DNA of 64,000 nucleotides from Rhodanobacteraceae bacterium (GTDB taxonomy: Bacteria; Pseudomonadota; Gammaproteobacteria; Xanthomonadales; Rhodanobacteraceae). This document shows positions 55,407 through 62,154 of the stretch, in pieces (the stretch's first letter is position 1; every line of letters begins with the position of its first letter). The notes below the pieces were generated by a model, which saw nothing but the letters and a program-made list of their open reading frames with translations, was not told the DNA's origin and did not search any database. The DNA lies in contig SCQU01000004.1 in the NCBI GenBank assembly GCA_004299555.1, positions 1-64,000 of the forward strand, given 5' to 3'. A program made the translations under genes and the position numbers.

Positions 55407-56459
55407 TCATCCCTGCCCCAGCCGCTGCATCCGGTAGCTGCCATCCAGCACGCGTTGCACCCACGGCTGATTGGCCAGGTACCAGTCCACGGTGCGGGCC
55501 ATGCCTTCCTCAAAACTCAAGGTGGGGCGCCAGCCAAGCGCGCGTTGCAATTTCGACGCGTCGATCGCATAGCGGCGGTCGTGCCCCGGACGATCCTTCA
55601 CAAATTCAATCAGCGCCTCGCGCTTGCGGCCACCAGGCAGCGGACGGCGGGCATCCAGCAACCCGCAGACGGTTTTGACGACCTGAATGTTCTCGCGCTC
55701 GGAATCGCCGCCCACGTTGTAGGTCTCGCCAACAACACCGGCATCCAGCACGCGACGGATCGCGCTGACGTGATCGCCCACGTACAGCCAATCGCGGATG
55801 TTCCTGCCATCGCCGTACACCGGCAACGCCTCGCCCGCGAGCGCCCGCGCGATGACCAGCGGGATCAACTTTTCCGGAAACTGATACGGCCCATAGTTGT
55901 TGGAGCAATTGGTCGTCAGCACCGGCAACCCGTAGGTGTGGTGGAACGCGCGCACCAGATGGTCGCTGGCGGCCTTCGAGGCCGAATACGGCGAATTGGG
56001 TGCATACGGCGTCGCCTCGGTGAACTTGCCGGTGGCGCCGAGCGAGCCATACACCTCATCGGTCGACACGTGCAGGAAGCGAAACCCGTCCCGCGCCGCA
56101 CCGGGCAACGCCTTCCAGTAGTCGCGCGCCGATTCCAGCAGTGCCAGCGTGCCAACGACGTTGGTCTGGATGAAGGCGTCCGGCCCGTCGATCGAGCGGT
56201 CGACGTGCGATTCGGCGGCGAAATTGACCACCGCGTCAGGCTTGTGCGTGGCCAGCAGCGACGCCACCAGCGCACGATCGCCAATGTCGCCTTGCACAAA
56301 GATGTGCCGCGGATGGTCAGCCAGCGACGCCAGCGTGTCACGGTTGCCGGCGTAGGTCAGTTTGTCGAGGTTGACCACGGTCAAGCCATCGGCCACCGCC
56401 CGCAGCACGAAGTTGCCGCCGATGAACCCGGCGCCGCCGGTGACCAGAAGGGTCGTCAT
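55407..56459 (-). CDS. rmlB: dTDP-glucose 4,6-dehydratase
   Basis: A 350-residue extended SDR enzyme. Motifs: '[19 protein letters not shown]' (NAD loop), '[28 protein letters not shown]' (in part), catalytic '[12 protein letters not shown]' and '[14 protein letters not shown]' (YxxxK), '[19 protein letters not shown]', 'DWLYVGDH'. First gene of the leftward rmlB-(GIY-YIG)-rmlA-rmlC-rmlD run. Intact. Confidence 0.97.
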   Translation of the reverse strand: MTTLLVTGGAGFIGGNFVLRAVADGLTVVNLDKLTYAGNRDTLASLADHPRHIFVQGDIGDRALVASLLATHKPDAVVNFAAESHVDRSIDGPDAFIQTNVVGTLALLESARDYWKALPGAARDGFRFLHVSTDEVYGSLGATGKFTEATPYAPNSPYSASKAASDHLVRAFHHTYGLPVLTTNCSNNYGPYQFPEKLIPLVIARALAGEALPVYGDGRNIRDWLYVGDHVSAIRRVLDAGVVGETYNVGGDSERENIQVVKTVCGLLDARRPLPGGRKREALIEFVKDRPGHDRRYAIDASKLQRALGWRPTLSFEEGMARTVDWYLANQPWVQRVLDGSYRMQRLGQG

Positions 56460-56564
56460 GGACCAAGACTCCCACGCGCAAAGACGCCATTTTGCCATAC
56501 GCGGCTTCTGACCCGTGCCACCACCCGCCGGTTGGGGGAGGTGGCACGCAATACCGACAGTCCA

Positions 56565-56835
56565 CGCGCAGCCGTACCCTCACCCCTGCCCCTCTCCCGA
56601 TGGGCGAGGGGTTCCAACTCTTGCTGCCGACGGGCGAGGGGTTCCAACTCTTGCGGCCGACGGGCTAGGGGGGGCCAACGCTTGCGGTCGACGGGCGAGG
56701 GAGCCGACTTTTTCCCTTCTCCCGCCGGGAGAAGGTGGCGCGCAGCGCCGGATGAGGGTCCGTGACCGCGCAGTGTTCCGCCTGCACGCAATACCGGCGG
56801 CCCACGCGTCTGCGTACCGTCACCCTAGAAGAAAC
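56565..56835. repeat. Family-A repeat cluster between rmlB and the pilins
   Basis: CCCTCACCCCTGCCCCTCTC, three tandem copies of a ~36-bp unit GGGCGAGGGGTTCCAACTCT, and CCTTCTCCCGCCGGGAGAAGGTGGCGCGCAGCGCCGGATGAGGGT (written here in modules). The 680 bp between rmlB and the first pilin otherwise contain only the promoter/terminator elements listed next. Confidence 0.85.
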
Positions 56836-56912
56836 GGGAGCAAAGCCGAACCCCCACCCCTGCCCACGCCCCTGGGTGAAAGGTTCCACGGAAAATCCAA
56901 GCCACACACGGT

Positions 56913-56929
56913 TTGGCACGCATCGTGCT
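56913..56929 (+). promoter_or_regulatory. Distal sigma-54 promoter upstream of the pilins
   Basis: TTTGGCACGCATCGTGC: GG at 56915-56916, GC at 56927-56928, 10 nt apart. With flanks it is a near-copy of the proximal promoter at 57075. It is followed only ~45 bp later by a terminator, not by a gene. Confidence 0.7.
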
Positions 56930-56974
56930 GGCATCCACACCGGAGTCGCTTCTGGTCAGGAACAGGGGCTCCGC

Positions 56975-57007
56975 GACGGTCGCGCCGCAGGGCGCGGCCG
57001 TCTTTTG
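56975..57007 (+). terminator. Rho-independent terminator between the two sigma-54 promoters
   Basis: GACGGTCGCGCC / GGCGCGGCCGTC 12-bp stem (one G-U), GCAG loop, then TTTTGT. Oriented rightward, ~45-60 nt after the distal promoter's predicted start. Confidence 0.8.
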
Positions 57008-57074
57008 TCGCGCGTACCCATTCGCGTGGCGCCAATCGTCGACAACCTGCGACGTGCGTCACGTTTGTGCACGG

Positions 57075-57091
57075 TTGGCACGCATCGTGCT
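57075..57091 (+). promoter_or_regulatory. sigma-54 promoter of pilin gene 1
   Basis: TTGGCACGCATCGTGCT: GG at 57077-57078, GC at 57089-57090, 10 nt apart, ~48 bp before the pilin ATG. Type IV pilin genes are classic RpoN/PilR targets. Confidence 0.9.
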
Positions 57092-57138
57092 GTGACAATT
57101 GGTGACACTTTGATTCCGGGAACGGGGGTTCCACCGCC

Positions 57139-57582
57139 ATGCACCCGCACGCCATCCAGCGCGGCTTCACCCTGATCGAACTGATGATCGTGGTCGCGAT
57201 CATCGCGATCCTGGCCGCCATCGCCATTCCGGCGTACCAGAACTACCTGATCCGCACCCAGGTCACCGAAGGCGTGAGCCTTGCCGCTGGCGCCCGGGTC
57301 GCGGTGTGGGACTTTGTTTCCAACACCGGGCGGTTTCCGCCCAGCAACGAATCGGCCGGGCTGGCCAAGGAATCCTCCATCACCGGCAAATACGTGTCGA
57401 AGGTGAACGTCACCGGTGGCAAGATCACGGCCACCTTCGGCAACCAGGCCAACCTCGCCATTCAAGCCGCGAGCCACGATACCCTGGTGTTGTCGCCCTG
57501 GACCAAGGGCGGCAGCATCCTCTGGACCTGCACGCCCAGCACGGTCAGCCCAAAATACCTGCCATCGTCCTGCCGGCCATAG
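57139..57582 (+). CDS. pilA: Type IV major-type pilin 1
   Basis: A 147-residue prepilin. Leader 'MHPHAIQRG', then FTLIELMIVVAIIAILAAIA (Glu5), 'IPAYQNYLIRTQVTEG', and a C-terminal disulfide loop between the Cys in 'WTCTPS' and 'LPSSCRP'. Length and motifs fit group A major pilins. Its own RpoN promoter is just upstream. No terminator follows; a family-B repeat lies there instead. A second pilin with the same plan follows at 57988. Confidence 0.95.
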   Translation: MHPHAIQRGFTLIELMIVVAIIAILAAIAIPAYQNYLIRTQVTEGVSLAAGARVAVWDFVSNTGRFPPSNESAGLAKESSITGKYVSKVNVTGGKITATFGNQANLAIQAASHDTLVLSPWTKGGSILWTCTPSTVSPKYLPSSCRP

Positions 57583-57599
57583 GGCGGGCGCCACTGGCT

Positions 57600-57715
57600 G
57601 GACCCCCTTCCCCAGGAACGGGGTCGACGCGCAGCGCCGGGGGATGTGTCACACCCGCGACGAACGCCCACCCCCTTTGATCTCCCTTCCTGCGGAAGGG
57701 GGAGATAAGGCCCCA
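57600..57715. repeat. Family-B repeats between the two pilins
   Basis: CCCCCTTCCCCAGGAACGGGGTCGACGCGCAGCGCCGGGGGATG (in modules) and CTCCCTTCCTGCGGAAGGGGG. About 130 bp of ordinary spacer follows before the next promoter. Confidence 0.8.
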
Positions 57716-57851
57716 GGTGACGCAACGCGTCACTCCCTGTCAAACAACGTCAACAAATGTAAACTGCGTCCCGTGAAAACTTGTGACGGGGTTCCCATGG
57801 CGGAACCGCCAGTACCGGCTCGATTTTTCACAAGGGGCGCAGCCGCGGGGA

Positions 57852-57868
57852 TTGGCACGAAAGCTGCT
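57852..57868 (+). promoter_or_regulatory. sigma-54 promoter of pilin gene 2
   Basis: TTGGCACGAAAGCTGCT: GG at 57854-57855, GC at 57866-57867, 10 nt apart, followed by TTTCC. The leader to the pilin ATG is ~110 nt. Confidence 0.88.
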
Positions 57869-57987
57869 TTCCTTCAACCCGAGCTTCTGGCTCACTGGCT
57901 CAGCTGGCCAGCGGGTTGGCATCAGGGGCTTGCACTTTGGGGCATTCCCAACCGGTTGACCAGTATCCACACGTGAGGAACACCAAC

Positions 57988-58440
57988 ATGAAATCCATGC
58001 AGAAAGGTTTCACCCTGATCGAGTTGATGATCGTGGTCGCGATCATCGCGATCCTGGCTGCGATCGCCATTCCGGCCTACCAGAACTACCTGATCCGCTC
58101 GCAAGTTTCCGAAGGCGCATCTCTAATGGGCGGTGCGAAGACTGCCTCGTTGGAGTTCTACAGCAACCACGGCTACTGGCCAAATGCCAACTCGTCCGCA
58201 GGCCTTGCAACGGACACGTCGATTACGGGCAAGTACGTGTCAAAGGTAGATGTTGCGAACACCGGTATCATCACCGCGACATTTAGCGACACCGGTCCTC
58301 AAGCGGCGAACAAGGTACTCAACGGTGAAGTCCTTTCGTTCTCACCGGTCTCGAACGGCGGCGGGACGTTCGCGTGGAGCTGCACCAACGCAGCCACGAC
58401 CATCAATCAGAAGTACCTGCCATCCAGCTGCCGCAAGTAA
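57988..58440 (+). CDS. pilA: Type IV major-type pilin 2
   Basis: A 150-residue prepilin. Short leader 'MKSMQKG', then FTLIELMIVVAIIAILAAIA, identical to pilin 1 through 'IPAYQNYLIR', followed by 'SQVSEGASLMGGAKTASLEFYSNHGYWP' (in part) and the Cys loop 'WSCTN...LPSSCRK'. The globular half is diverged from pilin 1 but collinear ('TSITGKYVSKVDV' vs 'SSITGKYVSKVNV'). The short leader and longer 5' UTR look like the canonical pilA; pilin 1 may be the variant. Confidence 0.95.
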   Translation: MKSMQKGFTLIELMIVVAIIAILAAIAIPAYQNYLIRSQVSEGASLMGGAKTASLEFYSNHGYWPNANSSAGLATDTSITGKYVSKVDVANTGIITATFSDTGPQAANKVLNGEVLSFSPVSNGGGTFAWSCTNAATTINQKYLPSSCRK

Positions 58441-58468
58441 TCGCAGCCTCGGCTTCAACGCAGCACCC

Positions 58469-58498
58469 GAAGGGCCGCCTCGCGCGGCCCTTCTTTTT
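58469..58498 (+). terminator. Rho-independent terminator after pilin 2
   Basis: GAAGGGCCGC / GCGGCCCTTC 10-bp stem with a CTCGC loop and TTTTT, 28 bp after the stop. Confidence 0.93.
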
Positions 58499-58571
58499 GC
58501 CTGCACGGCCACGGCACAATGGTGCGCCCCGCTACAATGGGCGTAACGAGTTCAGGTTGCGGAGTTCATTC

Positions 58572-58868
58572 ATGCGCCCTCTGGAACACGATGCCCTGCA
58601 GCCTTTTGCGCGCAAGTATGTGTGGTGGAAAGCCCCTATCGACGCGGTCGCAATGCCGGAGCGAGTGATTGCGCAGGTCATGGACATCGGCGACTGGGCC
58701 GACGTGCGGGCGCTGGAATCAATGGTTGGCCGACCCAAACTGTACGACGTGCTAACCCACGCCGAGGCTGGCCAATTCCACGCAAGATCCTGGGTGTTCT
58801 GGCACTACCGTTTGGGACTTTCCACACTCGAACAAACGCCCCCGTTGCCGACCCGGCAATTCGGATAA
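58572..58868 (+). CDS. Putative antitoxin-like partner of the AbiEii protein
   Basis: A 98-residue protein: 'ALQPFARKYVWWKAPIDAVAMPERVIAQVMDIGDWADVRALESMVG' (in part), then 'LYDVLTHAEAGQFHARSWVFWHYRLGL'. Small proteins with this 'W...P..VIAQVM..GDW.DV..L' pattern commonly precede nucleotidyltransferase AbiEii-type genes. I infer the antitoxin half of a type IV-like pair. Its stop is 2 bp before the next start codon. Confidence 0.7.
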   Translation: MRPLEHDALQPFARKYVWWKAPIDAVAMPERVIAQVMDIGDWADVRALESMVGRPKLYDVLTHAEAGQFHARSWVFWHYRLGLSTLEQTPPLPTRQFG

Positions 58869-58870
58869 CC

Positions 58871-59545
58871 GTGGGCCGTTTCACACCTCGATTTGATATT
58901 CTGCCACCGTCGCAACGACGGCTTTGGCCGCGCTTGGCCGGCGCGGCGCAAATGGGGTTCGTGCTCTACGGCGGCACCGCGATCGCTTTGCGGCTTGGCC
59001 ATCGCACGTCGGTCGACTTCGACTTTTTCAGCCTTCGTGAACTCGACCGCGGTGCCATAGCCGAAGCGCTACCGTGGACCCGCGCCGCGACCGTATTGCA
59101 GGACGCACCCAACACGTTCACCGTGCTGGTTGACGATACGGATACCAACCACGAACCCGTCAAGGTTTCATTTTTCGGGATGCCCGGGTTCGGCCGGATT
59201 GTCGCGCCAGACACGACCGAGGACGGTGCCCTGCAAGTCGCGGCACTCGCCGACTTGATGGCAACCAAGCTCAAAGTGATCCTGCAACGTGCCGAAGCCA
59301 AAGACTATCGTGACATTGCGGCGATGCTGAATGCAGGTACGGATCTTGCCGACGGGTTGGCCGGTGCACGCGCGCTGTACGGGCCCAATTTTCAGCCGAG
59401 CGAAGCGTTGAAAGCCTTGGTCTACTTCAAGGATGGCGATCTCGACAACCTTCCTGACAACGACAAGGCGCGCTTGGTACGCGCGGCGGCAACCGTACAA
59501 GACTTGCCGGAAACACGCCTCTTGATCTCGCCGCTGACTACCTGA
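58871..59545 (+). CDS. Nucleotidyltransferase, AbiEii/AbiGii toxin family
   Basis: A 224-residue protein with the AbiEii nucleotidyltransferase core: 'FVLYGGTAIALRLGHRTSVDFDFFS' (in part), GG-T-A at 34-37 and the paired metal-site acidic residues in 'SVDFDFF', then 'LADLMATKLKVILQRAEAKDYRDIAAML' (in part). GTG start at 58871, coupled to the upstream gene. Such toxins act by transferring nucleotides to tRNA or other targets and serve in phage defence or as plasmid-style addiction modules. Confidence 0.88.
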   Translation: MGRFTPRFDILPPSQRRLWPRLAGAAQMGFVLYGGTAIALRLGHRTSVDFDFFSLRELDRGAIAEALPWTRAATVLQDAPNTFTVLVDDTDTNHEPVKVSFFGMPGFGRIVAPDTTEDGALQVAALADLMATKLKVILQRAEAKDYRDIAAMLNAGTDLADGLAGARALYGPNFQPSEALKALVYFKDGDLDNLPDNDKARLVRAAATVQDLPETRLLISPLTT

Positions 59546-59589
59546 CTGCCGCTGGACGCTGGCGATCGCGTATCCTTGCCCGCCATGTC

Positions 59590-62100
59590 TTGTACTTCCC
59601 TGAATCCGTGACCGCGACCAGACACACCCCTGTTCGGCGACACTGGTTGGCCGTGGTGGGGGGGGTCATCACTCTCGCCGCAATCTTGTTGTTTACATGG
59701 TGGGTGTATCACCCGGGCCTGTCCGGCGATTTCCTGTTCGACGACTTCGGCAGCCTGCCGGTGCTCGGCGCGACGGGGCCCGTCGACAACTGGGCGACCT
59801 TCTGGCGCTACATAACGTCCGGCACTGCCGATCCGACCGGCCGCCCGATTCCGCTGCTGACGTTTTTGATCGACGCCAACAACTGGCCGGCCAAACCGTA
59901 TCCGTTCAAGGTCACCAACGTCATCCTGCACCTTGTCAACGGGGCGCTGCTGGCGTGGGTGCTGTGGTGGCTGGGGCTGGCTTTGGTGAATCGATCCCAA
60001 CGGCCGCCATCGTCTTCACGTTCCGTCATTCCGGGGCTGCCCGAAGGGCAGAACCCGGAATCGGTTACGACGCCTGCCAAAACCGATTCCGGGTTCCATC
60101 CTACGGCTGGCCCCGCAACGACCAGCAGACTGGCCCTCGCGACACGTCGCGCCCGAGTTGCGCAAGCACCCGTCATTCCGGGGCTGCCCGAAGGGCAGAA
60201 CCCGGAATCGGTTACGACGCCTGCCAAAACCGATTCCGGGTTCCATCCTACGGATGGCCCCGGAATGACAAAAGAGAGTGAAACGGCGTCGGCTGGCCCC
60301 GGAATGACAAAAGAGAGTGAAACGGCGTCGGCTGGCCCCGGAATGACAAAAGAGAGTGAAACGGCGTCGGCTGGCCCCGGAATGACAAGCGGAAATGACG
60401 CGGTTTCGGATGGCCCCGGAATGACAAAAGAGAGTGAAACGGTGTCGGTCGGCCCCGGGCACGCGCTGGACCGGCGCACCGCCGCCATCGCCGCGCTGTT
60501 CGGCGCGGGTGCATGGCTGCTGCACCCGTTGCTGGTTTCAACCACGCTCTACATCGTCCAGCGCGAGGCCATGCTGGCTGCGACGTTCGTGCTTGCCGGC
60601 ACCCTGGGCTGGATCGCGTCCCGCCACGCGCTGGCCAGCGGGCACGCCAAGCGCGCGCTCATCGGGATGGCGCTGTCGGCGTGGCTTTGCACCGGGCTTG
60701 CGGTGCTGTCCAAGGCCAATGGCGCCCTGTTGCCGCTGGAACTGCTGCTGGTTGAATGGATCGTGCTGGCGCGGCAGCCGATGCCGGACGCACGCACACA
60801 ACGCTGGCATCGGCGCGGAATCGTCGCGTTCCTGATCGTTCCCAGTGCACTGGTGATCGCCTACCTGCTGTCCCTGCTCCCGGGCGCCATCCACGGCACC
60901 GCCACCGTCCGCGGCTGGACCATTGGCGAACGGTTGCTGACCGAACCGCGGGTGGTGACCGATTACCTGCGGTTGCTGTTCATCCCGCACGCGCATTCGA
61001 GCGGGCTGTTCAACGATGCATTTCCGGTTTCCACCGGTTGGTGGCAGCCGGCTTCGACCCTTCCGGGCCTGGTGTTGATCCTGGCGCTGGTCGGCGCCGG
61101 CTTTGCGCTGCGCAAACGGCACCCGGCCATCGCACTGGCGCTGCTGTTCTACTTTGCGGCGCAGTTGATGGAATCGGGCTGGATTCCACTGGAACTGTAT
61201 TTCGAGCACCGGAACTACCTGCCGGCGATGCTGTTGTTCTGGCCGATCGGCATTGGCCTGGCACGGCTGCGGCACCTGCGCTGGCTGGGCGTGCTGGCGG
61301 CAGCGTGCATCCTGCTGACGCTTGGCGCATTGACCCGCGAGCGCGCAACACTGTGGGGCGACGGCCTGCACCAGGCGCGGGTGTGGGCCGCGATCAACCC
61401 TGACTCGGCGCGCGCACAGGCCAACGCCGCGCTGTATGACCTTGCACACGACCATCCGCGCGTCGCCGCCGCCCGCCTGCGGTTGTCACTGTCCAGGCAT
61501 CCGGATGACATCCAGGCGCCGATCAACCTGATCAGCGCAGAGTGCCGGTTGGGCGGGGTGCAGCCACAAACACTGACCGCGGCGAAGCAGGCGTTGGCGC
61601 ACACGCGCCTCGGCGGCCAAGCGGCGTTCAAGTGGTTCAACGAAGCGCTGGCAATGGCGGGCAAGCACGGTTGCAAGGGATTGGATTTCGCGGCGTTGCA
61701 GGGCACCTTGGACGCCGCACGCGGCAATCGGCACTGGCAAGGCATCCCGGGGCGCCAGCAGGATCTGGCGCATTTGCAAGGCGAGCTCGATCTGGCCGAA
61801 GGCAAGCCGGACGCTGCGCTGGCAGCATTCAATGAGGCGCTGTCCACCGCGTCCAGCCCCGGATCGGCATTGGAACAGGCAGCCTATCTCGGTGCGCACG
61901 GCTACCCCAGGCTTGGTCTTGCCCATCTTGAGTACTATGCGACCCTGCCCCCCGGCCCCAAGCCGACGTTTGGCATGCCGCGCATCCACGCCTGGGTGTT
62001 GCACGAACAAGGCTGGTGGCCGAAGGAAATTGCGTACCTGCGCAAAAACCTTGCCACCGACGCCGCCGCGAAAGCGCGCAACGGCGCCGTCCACCCTTGA
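59590..62100 (+). CDS. GT-C/TMTC-like membrane glycosyltransferase with TPR-like C-terminus and a large repeat insertion
   Basis: An 836-residue multi-spanning protein. The first periplasmic loop carries 'GDFLFDDFGSLPVLG' with the acidic pair D51-D52, as in GT-C protein glycosyltransferases of the TMTC/PMT type; then 'FKVTNVILHLVNGALLAWVLWW' and 'LLVSTTLYIVQREAMLAATF'. The cytoplasmic/periplasmic tail (~600-836) is TPR-like. About 148 residues (144-291) between two membrane helices are repeat-encoded: two 'IPGLPEGQNPESVTTPAKTD' copies and four or five 'GMTKESETASAGP' copies. Pilin glycosylation is a reasonable guess from context. Start is TTG at 59590 or GTG at 59608. Confidence 0.82.
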   Translation: MYFPESVTATRHTPVRRHWLAVVGGVITLAAILLFTWWVYHPGLSGDFLFDDFGSLPVLGATGPVDNWATFWRYITSGTADPTGRPIPLLTFLIDANNWPAKPYPFKVTNVILHLVNGALLAWVLWWLGLALVNRSQRPPSSSRSVIPGLPEGQNPESVTTPAKTDSGFHPTAGPATTSRLALATRRARVAQAPVIPGLPEGQNPESVTTPAKTDSGFHPTDGPGMTKESETASAGPGMTKESETASAGPGMTKESETASAGPGMTSGNDAVSDGPGMTKESETVSVGPGHALDRRTAAIAALFGAGAWLLHPLLVSTTLYIVQREAMLAATFVLAGTLGWIASRHALASGHAKRALIGMALSAWLCTGLAVLSKANGALLPLELLLVEWIVLARQPMPDARTQRWHRRGIVAFLIVPSALVIAYLLSLLPGAIHGTATVRGWTIGERLLTEPRVVTDYLRLLFIPHAHSSGLFNDAFPVSTGWWQPASTLPGLVLILALVGAGFALRKRHPAIALALLFYFAAQLMESGWIPLELYFEHRNYLPAMLLFWPIGIGLARLRHLRWLGVLAAACILLTLGALTRERATLWGDGLHQARVWAAINPDSARAQANAALYDLAHDHPRVAAARLRLSLSRHPDDIQAPINLISAECRLGGVQPQTLTAAKQALAHTRLGGQAAFKWFNEALAMAGKHGCKGLDFAALQGTLDAARGNRHWQGIPGRQQDLAHLQGELDLAEGKPDAALAAFNEALSTASSPGSALEQAAYLGAHGYPRLGLAHLEYYATLPPGPKPTFGMPRIHAWVLHEQGWWPKEIAYLRKNLATDAAAKARNGAVHP
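60019..60460. repeat. Family-C elements and 39-bp tandem array inside the GT-C gene
   Basis: Two ~155-bp copies of family C (CATTCCGGGGCTGCCCGAAG...AACCCGGAATCGG, then GATTCCGGGTTCCATCC), followed by GGAATGACAAAAGAGAGTGA every 39 bp (four near-perfect units and one variant). 39 is a multiple of three, so expansion keeps frame. Whole block in frame with the host gene. Confidence 0.95.
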
Positions 62101-62154
62101 ACCGTGGCCGCCCCGGAATGCCGGTACCATGCAGCCTTTCATTCCTGCCGACCC

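Noticed and set aside
60019-60460. The GT-C gene being a pseudogene because of the repeat block
   Set aside because: The frame stays open on both sides and through the block, the membrane helices continue, and the tandem period is a multiple of three.
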